A stretch of DNA of 31,500 nucleotides from Chrysomallon squamiferum (taxonomy: Eukaryota; Mollusca; Gastropoda; Neomphalida; Peltospiridae): assembly GCA_012295275.1 (NCBI GenBank), contig CM022673.1, positions 10,156,788 through 10,188,287 of the forward strand, given 5' to 3'. Made by a program: the position numbers and the translations under genes. This document shows positions 9,884 to 20,432 of this stretch, in pieces (within the stretch, counting starts at the first letter, position 1; every line of letters begins with the position of its first letter). The notes under the pieces are model-generated. The model ran no database searches, was not told where the DNA came from, and was given only the letters and a program-made list of their open reading frames with translations.

Positions 9884-9915
9884 CACATATAGATATATAT
9901 ATATATGTCTCTGTG
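9784..9915. repeat. Compound (TA)n (ATCT)n (TAGA)n (TA)n
   Basis: TA units, a short ATCT block, then about 15 TAGA units (9823-9882) and a closing TA block. The ATCT and TAGA blocks are reverse complements and meet head to head near 9815-9825, forming a small palindrome. Confidence 0.95.
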
Positions 9916-9957
9916 TGTATATATGGTATCTAATCTAAACAGAAGAACATAAAAAAG

Positions 9958-9994
9958 TAAAAAAAAAAAAAAATAATAATAATAATAATAATAA
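9958..9994. repeat. A-run plus (AAT)n
   Basis: A15 followed by about seven AAT units. Confidence 0.9.
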
Positions 9995-10285
9995 TTGTCT
10001 TGACCTATATAAACAGATTCTAAATGGAAAGAGTCCTGTACAGGGAATGATTTATTATGTTGATTGTGTCACGCTGTAAAATTATAAATCTCGTTTATTT
10101 TATTTTATTTGTTTTATTATTAGTTTCGAAGTGAAAGCTTTCCGTCTCCCTCAGTATTTGTATGTTCATCTGATCATAACGTACAGAGAAATAAAGTAGG
10201 AAATAGCTAGAAGATGAAAGATAACTGAAAGAGAGAAAGAGAGATATGCAGATAAACAAGTGGACAAATGGATGGATAAATAAAT

Positions 10286-10360
10286 GCAGGTCTATGTATA
10301 TGTGCATATGTATGTATGTATGTTTACATGTATGTATGTATGTATGTATGTATATGTATG

Positions 10361-10394
<34 letters not shown>

Positions 10395-10499
10395 GGTGTT
10401 TATATATGTATATGTATCTATGTATGTAGTATTTATATATATACAGAGAGAGAGAGAAAGGGAGAGAGAGAGAGAGAGAGAAGAGAAAGAGAGAGAGAG

Positions 10500-10556
<57 letters not shown>

Positions 10557-10640
10557 TAGATAGATAGATAGATACATACATACATACATACATACATAGA
10601 TACATATACATAAACATATACATAGATAAGTACATATATA
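10286..10640. repeat. Large compound microsatellite (ATGT)n (AG)n (CATA)n (TA)n (GATA)n (CATA)n
   Basis: Order of blocks: ATGT-type at 10306-10394, mixed TATA, AG-rich at 10444-10500, CATA at 10501-10523, TA at 10522-10554, TAGA at 10554-10573 and CATA at 10572-10598. The left ATGT arm and right CATA arms are reverse complements. All long frames on both strands here are repeat artefacts. Confidence 0.95.
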
Positions 10641-11079
10641 CTCATCTCGTGATCATGTTCTATTAACAAAAAAAAGTGTACCAACACCAGTTCACCGTGA
10701 TAAATAATAAATATAAAACAAGTGAGAACAAAGCAAAATAAACCCACATCAACATGACAGAATACATCCCAGCTCTTGCATAGTTCCCTGGGTACACCGT
10801 ACGTACCTATATATAAACAACAACATGAATTATTCAAAATGGGGAAATAATACGCTATTGATCCGGTTTGTCAAAACGATAAAGTTACGAATGGTAGCAA
10901 ACAGGTGAAGAAACAAAACTTGCTAATGATCGGATGTCGTGACACAGTTAATGTTTTGTAGTTTAGATAAAACTGACTGCTCTGGTTAAATGCAGCATTA
11001 CAGTGCATTGGTTCATACATATATTGTCATTGACTGTTATATGTAAATTTATAAATTCTTTGTTTATTAGATTTGAGAG

Positions 11080-11083
<4 letters not shown>
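10641..11083. other. Unique sequence
   Basis: Moderately complex, with no gene, RNA or repeat family recognised. Confidence 0.55.

Positions 11084-11172
<89 letters not shown>
11084..11172. repeat. (AG)n dinucleotide, about 44 copies
   Basis: Pure AG tract of 89 bp. Its flanks differ from those of the (CT)n tracts at 14467 and 17558, so it is not part of that repeat family. Confidence 0.98.
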
Positions 11173-11177
<5 letters not shown>

Positions 11178-11492
11178 TACACTGGACAGTGCTAAAGTTT
11201 CACATTTGATAATTTAATTTTTATTTTATTTTAAATATTTTTAACATTCTTCTTTTTTTAATCTAAACAAAAGCTGTTTATTTATTTATCTATTTATTTG
11301 TTTGTTTGTGTGTTTGTTTATTTGAATAAAGTAATAGTTGAAATTTTATATTCTTTCTCATTTGTAAATATTATTCTAAAAATAGAAAACAAAAACAACT
11401 AAAAACCTAACTAATGAAAGTCGCTTTTACACTAAATATTGGAAAGAAGTTAATTAATTCTTAGATCTTTCTAATTTTGTTGCTTGTTTGGG

Positions 11493-11494
<2 letters not shown>
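11173..11494. other. A/T-rich sequence with TTTA/TTTG units
   Basis: TTTA, TTTG and TCTA tetramers at about 11278-11322, otherwise unique A/T-rich DNA. Confidence 0.6.

Positions 11495-11522
<28 letters not shown>
11495..11522. repeat. Poly-T homopolymer (28 bp)
   Basis: T28 preceded by GGGGG and followed closely by A-runs, giving a T/A inverted pair (11495-11522 with 11537-11555). Confidence 0.9.
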
Positions 11523-11526
<4 letters not shown>

Positions 11527-12195
11527 AATTAAAATAAAAAAAAAAAAATAAAAAAAGTTCCTGAAAAGAGTTCATTAACACCACAAGAAAATCTCTCAAT
11601 GATCAAATTCAGCCTAACTCTAAAAACGCTATCTTGCTCTAATTAGGCGCATGGCCGAAAATAGCCGAAAACTTCCGAAATAGATTTTCGTCAAAACCCG
11701 GTTGTTCACGGAAATTCCCATTATAAAGAATGCGGCTTTAATTTTATTGATTTAGTGACACTTTTTAAGAACATTTTTTTTTTTTAAAACACGGACTTAC
11801 TGTTACAATTAATTTGTCATTTTTCTTTCTGCTATGTTTTTTTTTTATTTCTTATTTTAAAAACTATTGACACCCACAACTCTTTTACAGACAATTCCAT
11901 TAAGGCTTGTAAAAAAAAGCCGTATATATAGTTATAATTGATGGAATAAAATGGATTCACTTTGGTCACCTTTAACGTGTACACTTCTGCTAATGGATGT
12001 CCGTAACTCATCGAAATAGCCCGTTTTTTGGTTAATGTCTGGAAGTGAGTGATAAAAATAAAACATTTAATCGTGAATGGACATTACAAAGGCCAGAGAT
12101 AAACCAGCTGGACCAGTCGAGTGCAGGTTTATTCAGAAATCTCTATCAGCTTTTAAAATAATCAGCCGTTTAGCCACCGGCCTTAAACAGTAAGT
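11523..12195. other. Unique sequence
   Basis: Complex sequence, richer in CG around 11640-11710 and 12000-12190. No open frame or RNA gene recognised. Confidence 0.5.
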
Positions 12196-12605
12196 TAGGT
12201 GATAGGAAAAAATAGTGTAAATGCATTACATGTAGGTGACAGGAAAAAATAGTGTAAATACATTACATGTAGGTGATAGGAAAAAATAGTGTAAATACAT
12301 TACATGTAGGTGACAGGAAAAATAGTGTAAATACATAGTAGTGTAAATACATTACATGTAGGTGACAGGAAAAAATAGTGTAAATGCATTACATGTAGGT
12401 GACAGGAAAAAATAGTGTAAATACATTACATGTAGGTGACAGGAAAAAATAGTGTAAATACATTACATGTAGGTGACAGGAAAAAATAGTGTAAATACAT
12501 TACATGTAGGTGATACGAAAAGAAAAAATAGGTGGTGATAGGAAAAAATAGTGTAAATACATTAAATATAGGTGATACGAAAAAATAGTGTAAATATATT
12601 CCATA
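12196..12605. repeat. 37-bp minisatellite, about 11 copies
   Basis: Each unit starts TAGGTGACAGG, continues A6 TAGTGTAAATACATTACATG and is 37 bp. Perfect or near-perfect units start at 12196, 12233, 12270, 12359, 12396, 12433 and 12470. The unit at 12307 has lost one A and gained a 16-bp internal duplication (52 bp in all). The units from 12507 on are truncated or variant. Edge units carry GAT and central units GAC, the pattern expected when unequal exchange homogenises the middle. Units abut with no spacers, so this is not CRISPR. Confidence 0.97.
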
Positions 12606-12647
12606 TTCTATCAGTTTTTATTTATTTATATTTTTTAAAATTTTGAA

Positions 12648-12730
12648 TTCTATTTATTTATTTATTTATTTATTTATTTTATTTTATTTTATTTTATTTT
12701 ATTTTATTATTATTATTTTTTTTTTTTTTC
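12648..12730. repeat. (TTTA)n, (TTTTA)n, (TTA)n, T-run
   Basis: Unit length changes from 4 to 5 to 3 bp along the tract before a T12 run. Confidence 0.9.
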
Positions 12731-12739
12731 ACTGTCCAA

Positions 12740-12806
12740 TTTTAATTCATAACGATGTTTAACAACAAAAGTGTACAGTTTAAAAATATCTGGGCGCCGC
12801 CATTTT
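12740..12806 (-). repeat. Candidate YY1-core dispersed repeat, copy 1
   Basis: On the minus strand it reads AAAATGGCGGCG (12795-12806), then, after about 15 bp, CTGTACACTTTTGTTGTT and an ATCGTTAT-like end. The 12-bp core exactly matches, in reverse complement, the copy at 13196. Homology beyond the core is weaker than between copies 2 and 3. Confidence 0.35.
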
Positions 12807-13165
12807 CTATAAAATCCTTACGCCATCGTGAACTGCTCCAAAGCAAAGCTTCCCTAAGCTATGAGATAGGAAAACTGCATTACTCTAACAAGGAATAAAA
12901 ATAATTAAGCTTCTTCTTCTTTCACTCCAAAACTGTACTGTATATCAAAATTCATTTTGGTACTACCGAATGGGTGGAATACAATAGAGGGCGCTGCAGA
13001 CGAAGACAGCTAGACACGAAGGAGGAGGACTCCTAACTATTTGGGAACCAGTGCTTTAAAGTTTCTTCTAGCGTTAATAATAATAATAATAATAATAATA
13101 AAATAAATAAATTTTTATTATATAAAAAATCAGAATAACACAGCTATCAGTCCACCATCAAGAAG
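12807..13165. other. Unique sequence between two inverted YY1-like cores
   Basis: Includes an AGGGCGCTGCAGACG word near 12987 and an (AAT)n array at 13074-13113. No gene. Confidence 0.5.
13074..13113. repeat. (AAT)n then (AAAT)n
   Basis: About nine AAT units followed by AAAT. Confidence 0.9.
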
Positions 13166-13270
13166 AAGACACTATGACTTCAGTTGTGAAGGAGTAAAAT
13201 GGCGGCGTTCATGTTTTTTGTAATATTTCATTGTCACAGTTTATAACAAACAGTGATAAGCTCGCCAAAA
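13166..13270 (+). repeat. Candidate YY1-core dispersed repeat, copy 2
   Basis: GACTTCAGTTG, a spacer of about 10 bp, AAAATGGCGGC (13196-13206), then GTCA-AG-TTTATAACA, TGATAAGCTCGC and AA. The same blocks occur in order at 28118-28230 with diverged spacing. Confidence 0.45.
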
Positions 13271-13590
13271 CAATAAAGTAATAATATAGGGAAAAAAAAT
13301 GTATTAGATCATTTATTCGTATCGCTACATATACTTTAAGATGTTAGAGGGATAAGTTACCGATATTGATTTCTACTTAGACTTGTACGAGAAAGTGTGA
13401 GATGTTTTTTTCTTTGAGCGACTGTTTAACATTAACACCGTTTTGGTCAGTTCACCCATCTACTGCATGTGGTAGTCAGAATTTCCCTTGCTCGACAAAG
13501 TGCCCAGGAACACAGGCTACTAGTTTCCTTTCTGGGATATCAGGATTTGAAAAAGAAAATAAAGAAAAACCTCGTCTCAGTCAATTTGTG
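13271..13590. other. Unique sequence
   Basis: Complex sequence. The frames at 13402 and 13469 run from here into the CT tract and are not supported as genes. Confidence 0.5.
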
Positions 13591-13672
13591 TGTCTCTCTC
13601 TCTCTTTCTCTCTCTCTCCTTGCCTCTTTCTGTCTCTATCTCTGTCTCTGTCTCTCTCACACTCCCTTTCTG
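13591..13672. repeat. Imperfect (CT)n tract
   Basis: CT-rich with T, C and G interruptions (TCTTT, TCTGTCTC). Older or more decayed than the pure CT tracts elsewhere. Confidence 0.85.
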
Positions 13673-14133
13673 TTTCATACTGAGAAATGTATTATTGAGA
13701 TTTTCTGTTAAAAATATTTACGTTGCTCGCTAGATGTCAAGTCATGATATGGTCGTTTAAAGTTCATTTCCATAATTAGTTTACAACATCATTCGAAAAC
13801 CACCAATTAAAACAGTCAAGTATAGTTAAAGGGCGGGCAGCTCAAGTTCAAGCATTTTAAGCCGAGAACAGAAATTCAATTTCACTACTTCATTAGCAAT
13901 GAAATGACAGCCTTATTAATATTTTTTAATGTTTTTTTTTTTTTTTTTTTTTTTTTTATTACTATTATCTTTTTTTTTTTTTTTTTTTCAATGATCATTA
14001 TTAAATTGGCGTTTCGTTCTTGTTTTCACATTTCTGCCTATAAGCTTTCACGTTTTCTCTGAAGCAAAGCTGTTTTCAAATCATATATATTTCTCGTGTT
14101 GTCTTTCTCTTTCTTGTAACCAGAGAATATTTT
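13673..14133. other. Unique sequence with two T homopolymers
   Basis: T26 at 13932-13957 and T19 at 13970-13988, with unique sequence on both sides. No gene. Confidence 0.6.
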
Positions 14134-14319
14134 TGAAAATAATCTTTACTTTTTTTAAACACTGTTTTATGGTTTCTTTCTTTCTGTAGTTTATTATTGG
14201 AATAATATTGTTCTAGATTAATAGTAACAAATCTGAGATATTAGCTAAATCTGTAATGTCAACAGATTTGATCAAACTTTCATTATCTATCATTACAACC
14301 ATTTATTTTTTATTTCCTT

Positions 14320-14349
14320 ATATATATATAGATATATATATGTATATAT

Positions 14350-14410
<61 letters not shown>
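14320..14410. repeat. (AT)n dinucleotide inside copy A
   Basis: Imperfect TA block at 14320-14350, then about 25 AT units. Copy B has (GT)n at the matching position. Confidence 0.95.
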
Positions 14411-14462
14411 CATAAAACCTATTTTGTTGTTATTAGCAAGTCACACACTGATTACAAATGAG

Positions 14463-14466
<4 letters not shown>

Positions 14467-14530
<64 letters not shown>
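14467..14530. repeat. (CT)n dinucleotide, 32 copies, end of copy A
   Basis: Pure 64-bp TC tract directly after GAGTGCA, as in copy B. Confidence 0.98.
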
Positions 14531-14534
<4 letters not shown>

Positions 14535-15118
14535 TATTTTCTTTTATCTCTTCTCTCCATCTGTATATCCATTTCTTCCTTTCACTTTCTCCAACACAGC
14601 CTTTCTGTATTATTTTTAAAATAATTAATTTAATTGTTTCACGATAATTTTCAGAAGTTTCTTTCTTTTTTTTCCCCCTTTCTCCAGAAGTGTCCAGTAA
14701 CTCAAAAAAACAACAACCCACAAATCATTAAAAATATAAAAATACAGAATTATACCAATCACGAAACATTATAACATATCAACAAAAGTACGTAACACTA
14801 ATTTATTTTAATATTTCCTGTTCCATTTTTCCCTTCACGTTTTCGTCTTCTATTTCAGCTCTTTAATTCCACTAGAAATATTGTTTTTCAATGATATTTG
14901 TCGGTGATAAATTCAGTTGTGATATTAAAGAAATTTAATCAGTTAACTGTTCTCTAAACTTTTTCATAGAAGGATATTGTTAGAGGTTACCGTATCATTC
15001 CCTCCAGCGTTTTGTTGACTCAGGTGTCAAAGTTCTTGTTGTATGTTTACACAGGAAAAATCACAGTTATAGAGTGGGCGTTGATACTAATAGGAAAAAA
15101 CATAACATTTCCTGATGA
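14531..15118. other. Unique A/T-rich sequence
   Basis: C/T-rich just after the CT tract (to about 14600), then ordinary A/T-rich DNA. No gene. Confidence 0.55.
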
Positions 15119-15161
<43 letters not shown>

Positions 15162-15194
15162 GTAAGAATAATGATGATGATGATAACAACAACG

Positions 15195-15252
<58 letters not shown>

Positions 15253-15352
15253 AATAGCAATAATAATACTACTTCATGCACCGCACCAGCAGCAACAATA
15301 ACTACTACTAATAACTACTACTACTACTACTACTAATAATAATAATAATAAT
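15119..15352. repeat. (AAT)n/(GAT)n/(ACT)n trinucleotide cluster
   Basis: AAT at 15119-15159, GAT and AAC units, AAT at 15197-15251, then ACT and AAT units at 15300-15352. Poly-Ile and poly-Tyr frames are artefacts. Confidence 0.95.
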
Positions 15353-15907
15353 AATACAAGCGAATTCTAAACGCAATGGCAATGAAAAATTCAATAATTC
15401 GAAGGAAAAAACGACAAAAAAACCACCAAACACTTAATAACTGATCGTTTTTCTATTTATCTGTCTCTCTGTCTTTTTGTCTGTCTGTCTGTCTGTCTGT
15501 CTGTATGCCTCAACACAGTATATATCTCAACACATACGCACACGCACACACATAACCGAACTTGGCTTAAAATTACATCATTATGTGGGGGTTTTTGTTG
15601 TTTTTTATGGTGTTTTTTCGAAGACAAGGGTTTTGACTCATTAATCAAGCTCACTGCTAGTTGAAACTCGACCAAGCGACAAAAACAGTGAAGACATTTG
15701 TCAGTGGGTAATTCGGGTCTGACAGAAAACGTTTTTGTTCATTGATCTTTATTAGACGTGTAAAACAAAAATAATTACATGAAACAAAACAATAAAATAA
15801 ATAACATGAAATCAGTAAATGATAAACTGTTGAACGGAATAAATTAAAATGAAACATGTACTTTATATACCATTGAAAAATATATAAGTATATTTGTATG
15901 AATGCAT
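15353..15907. other. Unique sequence with (TCTG)n
   Basis: (TCTG)n at 15477-15503, then short ACAC runs and unique sequence. No gene. Confidence 0.55.
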
Positions 15908-16195
15908 GAATGTATGTATGTATGTATGTATGTATGTATGTATGTATGTATGTATGTATGTATGTATGTATGTATGTATGTATGTATGAATGTATGTATG
16001 TATGTATGAATGTATTATATATATGATTATGTGTGTTTGTGTGTTTATGTGTGTATATATATGTGTGTTTGTGACTATATGCATGTATGTATATGTAAGC
16101 TTGTGTATGGATTTGTGCCTGTGTACACACACACACACACACACATATAACATACATACACACACTGACGCACACACATGTATATATAATGGTTA
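15908..16195. repeat. (ATGT)n with decayed (GT)n/(TATG)n and (CA)n
   Basis: About 25 nearly pure ATGT units at 15908-16014 with an ATGA interruption, then decayed TGTG/TATG to 16123, then (CA)n at 16124-16145. Confidence 0.95.
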
Positions 16196-16879
16196 GAGAG
16201 ATAGATGCATCCGTCCCAACTTTCATATACTAGACTGTACATATATAAGTGGGTTCGAATGACATGAGGTATCGAGTGACAGATAGGAACAAATGTATAA
16301 TTAACGAACTATAGTAAGATACATTTAATAAGTATGTATGTATACAACTGTTTCTTTACTTAAGCAGTTTCTTATCAATGAATATCAAAACCCTCGTCCC
16401 TAGCAGTCTACAATACTGTACACGTTAAACACCATAGATGCGTCTCTTAATAATGTCCTCTGAATACCGCTGTACAGCTTGAACAAACCTCGCTTTGTTA
16501 TTTGACTATTGTCACGGACGCCATCCAGACTGAAAAAAAAACAAAAAACAACACACACAAAAACACAATTAGTATTTCCTTGGAGCAGTCTAAAAGGTTA
16601 TTCTAAAAATACATAACATTACAGACCTTTGGAAAAACAGTAATATATCATTAAAGTTTCTCAGGGATAGTTAGAGTTACAGCGATGATTAAAATTTAAA
16701 CAGAAACAAAATAAAAAAAAAGTCAGAGAACTGGTGTTTCTTACTTACGAAAGAAATCCAGTGGGATTTTTTATTTTATTATTTGTGCTTGGATTATGAG
16801 TTCGGTTAGTTAATGGAAATTAATTAATTCTTTTTGATATGAGCATAGGTATACTTTAGCCTTAATTAAAATTTAAAGG
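16196..16879. other. Unique sequence
   Basis: Complex A/T-rich DNA. A box-B-like GGGTTCGAATGACA near 16250 lacks a box A and paired stems, so it is not called a tRNA. No gene. Confidence 0.55.
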
Positions 16880-16899
16880 AAAAAAAAAAAAAAAAAAAA
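16880..16899. repeat. Poly-A homopolymer (20 bp)
   Basis: A20 followed by GAAGAAGA and more A. Confidence 0.9.
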
Positions 16900-17310
16900 G
16901 AAGAAGAAAAAAAAGTGTTATGTTCAAATTAATGGCAAAAACCTGGGGAAATTTTGCTAATGCAGTATAAAACAAACAGTTTGTTACTGACAGCGATTTA
17001 ATTCTTTTTGATGTTAACATATAGCGTAATTAATATATATGTATGTATGTATGTATATCTATATCTGATGGGATTTAGAAAAGCGTTAGACAAACATGAG
17101 TTGAAGCGGAAATGAAAATAAATTTGTCTCACTCCATTTCTAAATTTCATCCTGTCGTTCATTTGTGGTGTGTGCATTTATTTTTGTTCTTTAAAAGTGT
17201 TTATTTTCTTTACGAACTATTACGTGGAGACTGATAAAGACAGGGAGACATTTTGTTTCTTGTTGAAAGAATTGCCTACTAAATGATCGTGTGAATTAAG
17301 AATTATTTAC
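16900..17310. other. Unique sequence
   Basis: Contains a short GTAT run at 17037-17056. Otherwise no feature. Confidence 0.55.
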
Positions 17311-18019
<709 letters not shown>

Positions 18020-18025
18020 TGTAGA

Positions 18026-18346
18026 TTAATTCCCGTTACCTAATGCAGTGGCTTTGGATGACAAAAGGGTGTCCAGATTTTCAAATTTCATCTCAATCCT
18101 TGGGATTATGCCGTCGTTTACGTTTGAAATACTTTTGCTAATTAACCGGCAGCGAGGTGAGATCAGTGAATTACGATTTGATAATTTGCCGTCTGCGTTG
18201 AGAGGTAAGTAGTGCTTACGTGAATAAGCAGCAGCGTAAAGAGGTGCGAGCGAGGAGATCGCTGGGCGTTTAAACTGGATGAAACACGAGTAATTACGAA
18301 ACGTATCGCGGATCAAAATTCGAAACCCGCTCGTCGTTAGGTACAC
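18026..18346 (-). other. Minus-strand open frame in CpG-containing island
   Basis: 106 codons of complex, non-repetitive sequence. The only start at its 5' end is GTG, and the sole internal Met is near residue 86, so as a spliced exon it would need an upstream acceptor. GC content is well above the surroundings. A box-B-like GGTTTCGAATTTTGATCC reads on the minus strand near 18305-18325 without other tRNA parts. No domain recognised. Confidence 0.15.
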
Positions 18347-18414
18347 ACGTTGAGAGAAAGTAATTAATATTGAATTACGTTACGAAATTCTAGCAAAAAT
18401 GTTGCCGTTCGAAG

Positions 18415-18573
18415 TCAGATGTCTGTCAGTCTTTCTCTCTGTGTTCTGTTACTTTGTCTCTCGTTGTTTATCTCTCTGTGCTTCTGTCTCTCTCTCTCAA
18501 TCTCTCTCTCTCTCTCTCTGTCTCTCTGTCTCTCTTCTTCTTCTTCTTCTTCTTCTTCTTCTTCTTCTTCTCT
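18415..18573. repeat. Imperfect (CT)n passing into (CTT)n
   Basis: Degenerate CT with TCTG units to about 18534, then about 12 TTC units to 18570. Confidence 0.9.
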
Positions 18574-18702
18574 CTGTTAGATAATGACCAAGTCTTAAAT
18601 CAAGAGGTAAAAAAAGAAAAAGAAAATTTAAAAAAAAACCCAGCTATATTTTAAAAATATAAATTAGAAAAATGAAAACATTATGCTTGTGCAAACAGTT
18701 TT

Positions 18703-18703
18703 G

Positions 18704-18773
<70 letters not shown>
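18703..18773. repeat. (ATT)n trinucleotide, about 23 copies
   Basis: Pure ATT array. Confidence 0.97.
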
Positions 18774-18774
<1 letters not shown>

Positions 18775-18872
18775 ATAAAATTAAACCTGATTTCTGTCAT
18801 AAACAATCAGTGGACAGTTAAATTTCGAAATCAAGGAAAACCAAGCGAATCGTTCGAAACTGATAAATCACT

Positions 18873-18899
18873 AAAAAAAAAAAAAAAAAAAAAAAAAAA
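18873..18899. repeat. Poly-A homopolymer (27 bp)
   Basis: Uninterrupted A run in unique DNA. Confidence 0.9.
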
Positions 18900-19203
18900 G
18901 TATAGCTTCAATTTGTAACAGGGAAAATATGCTTTCTCCAAGAGCACGATATCGTTTAAATTGCATACAGTTCATTATTGACTGGTATTAAGTGGTCATC
19001 TTGAAGCGGAGCCTCTAGAAAAGCGGAACACAGAGGGGCGATCAGTCCTGCATTGATTTACGTTTTAAAATAATAACTGATCTTTAAACTGCGCTTCCGG
19101 CTACATGCACCGGGTCAGCTCAGCGTAGAGTTGAATTTAATTACACGAGAAAATACTGTTTGTGAACTCGACTACATTTCGGTCTGAAGACCAAGGAATG
19201 GAA

Positions 19204-19204
<1 letters not shown>
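18900..19204. other. Unique CpG-containing sequence
   Basis: Complex sequence (for example GGAGCCTCTAGAAAAGCGG near 19010). No gene seen. Confidence 0.5.

Positions 19205-19236
<32 letters not shown>
19205..19236. repeat. Poly-A homopolymer (32 bp)
   Basis: 32 consecutive A, ending 60 bp before the ATG of the next open frame. Confidence 0.95.
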
Positions 19237-19238
<2 letters not shown>

Positions 19239-19296
19239 TGGTTAAAGATTTTGTGTGGTCGATAGACAGAAACCATTTTGCGATTTGACAGAAGCG

Positions 19297-19545
19297 ATGT
19301 TTTCAGCGAGAATCCAAACGACAGATTACATAAGATTTAAATTATCGCCGATTTTTCGAATGTTAGAAGCAACATCGAATGTCACTACAGAAATCACGGA
19401 TGGTTTCCACGAATTGTTTCGTGTGACTGGCTTTATCGCTAATGACGACACTGTGACGTCATTGGTCAATTTTTTTCTAGTTGCATGTTCGGATACCAAC
19501 ATGGACATGAATAAACTATTTAAAAAATATCAGGAAATAGCCTAA
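19297..19545 (+). CDS. Candidate small protein or exon, unknown function
   Basis: ATG at 19297 to TAA at 19543-19545 gives 82 residues of complex sequence. The frame is open further back to 19246, after a TAA at 19243-19245. The protein starts MFSARIQTTDY, has alternating hydrophobic and charged segments suggesting amphipathic helices, an NVT glycosylation-type triplet, and ends KLFKKYQEIA. No signal peptide or family is recognised. It is the best-looking short frame in the window, but it contains the CRE/CCAAT motif pair at 19454-19465 and could be a regulatory element that happens to be open. A 60-codon frame is also open on the minus strand. Confidence 0.22.
   Translation: MFSARIQTTDYIRFKLSPIFRMLEATSNVTTEITDGFHELFRVTGFIANDDTVTSLVNFFLVACSDTNMDMNKLFKKYQEIA
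19454..19465. promoter_or_regulatory. Perfect CRE overlapping an inverted CCAAT box
   Basis: TGACGTCA (19454-19461) runs directly into ATTGG (19461-19465). CRE and NF-Y sites close together are a common promoter arrangement; function here is inferred. Confidence 0.3.
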
Positions 19546-19762
19546 TTGTGCATTAAATAGTTTCAAATAACAAACTTTCCTAATAATAAAGTATATGACA
19601 AAATTAATACCATATACAGAAATGTTTCTCCCATCTTTCGTGACGTTACATTATTCATATGAAGTTTAAAATTGAAATAATTTTCTTCTTCTTTTTTCTT
19701 TCTTTATTACTGCCTATATATAGTGAGGTTTTTGTTTTTCTACTATTACTGTTGCTATTATG
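19546..19762. other. Unique A/T-rich sequence
   Basis: AATAAA near 19585 lies about 40 bp after the stop at 19545 and could serve as a poly-A signal if the frame is real. Confidence 0.4.
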
Positions 19763-19780
19763 ATTATTATTATTATTATT

Positions 19781-19813
<33 letters not shown>

Positions 19814-19890
19814 ATTTCATTAGACATTTTTTCTTTCTTTTGATTTTTTTTTGGGGGTTGTTGTTGTTGTTTTGTTTGTTTGTTTGTTTT
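19763..19890. repeat. (ATT)n, (GTT)n and (TTTG)n
   Basis: ATT at about 19763-19782, GTT at 19783-19813, a T-rich gap, then GTT and TTTG units to 19890. Confidence 0.9.
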
Positions 19891-20432
19891 TTCTTAGTGT
19901 TTTCCCCCGTTATTAATTCACCATTAATTGTGTATCGAGGATTTCGCAAAAGCGGGGACTTGGTATATATTGTCTTTCAGATGAAATGAATATCATAAAG
20001 TAGATTTAGAAATAGACGACATTAGTTTCTGAAAAAGAAAATAACCTCACAAATAAAGCAAGAAAAAAAAAACACTTCCAATCCTTTGATATTTACAAGA
20101 TTATTTTTATTCATAGCCTCGAGTTATGTACAAAGAAAACGAAATTAAAAAATGATTGAATGAAAAAAAAAAAAAAAAAACAATAAACAGCTGCCACCAT
20201 TATATTCGTTGTGTTTCTAACATGCACTGTTCACATTAACTGATACACCGCGGCTTTTAATACATCTAAATGCGTCATGAATATTTGTTCGGTTATTTTT
20301 TCTCCCTCCAGTTCTCTCAAGGAAAGGACAGATAACATGGAAATTCCTTGAGTTTAATTCGTTTGCTCAATGTATAACACGAACATCAACGAACGAGAGC
20401 GCTGAAGACGCATCTGTTAGCGGTAATAGCTT
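19891..20432. other. Unique sequence
   Basis: Contains A18 at 20163-20180. CG content rises after 20230 toward the island at 20433. No gene in this part. Confidence 0.5.

Larger units (their letters stand above)
14134..14530 (+). repeat. Dispersed microsatellite-bearing repeat, copy A
   Basis: Matches 17311-17660 block for block: TGAAAAT; AAACACTGTTTT; GTTTCTTTCT; GGAATAATATT; TAGATTAAT; TGATCAAAC; CATT; then a variable dinucleotide tract, (AT)n here at 14351-14401; then the identical 19-mer TATTTTGTTGTTATTAGCA (14420-14438), GATTACAAATGAGTGCAT and (CT)n from 14467. Not recognised as a named element. No coding capacity or terminal inverted repeats seen. Confidence 0.8.

Noticed and set aside
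10095-10837. Overlapping minus-strand frames up to 164 codons
   Set aside because: Run through (ATGT), (AG), (CATA) and (TA) arrays; the amino-acid composition is that of the repeats.
12196-12605. Possible CRISPR array (regular ~37-bp repeats)
   Set aside because: Units abut with no unique spacers, there are no cas genes, and the context is eukaryotic. It is a minisatellite.
12795-13207. Complete MITE bounded by the 12-bp inverted repeats
   Set aside because: No matching target-site duplication outside the repeats and no recognised transposon ends, so reported only as an inverted pair of a motif-bearing repeat.
15657-16226. 189-codon minus-strand frame, longest in the window
   Set aside because: Its body is HTYI repeats from (ATGT)n; the ends are unremarkable A/T-rich DNA.
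16195-16265. Possible tRNA (GGGTTCGAATGACA near 16250)
   Set aside because: Box B-like word only; no box A at the right distance and no acceptor or T-arm pairing.
18290-18350. Possible tRNA or SINE head on the minus strand (GGTTTCGAATTTTGATCC)
   Set aside because: No box A, no cloverleaf stems and no SINE body downstream.
19205-19236. A32 as a retroposed gene or SINE tail
   Set aside because: No SINE body or intron-less gene copy is recognisable immediately upstream, and many similar A and T runs occur in the window.
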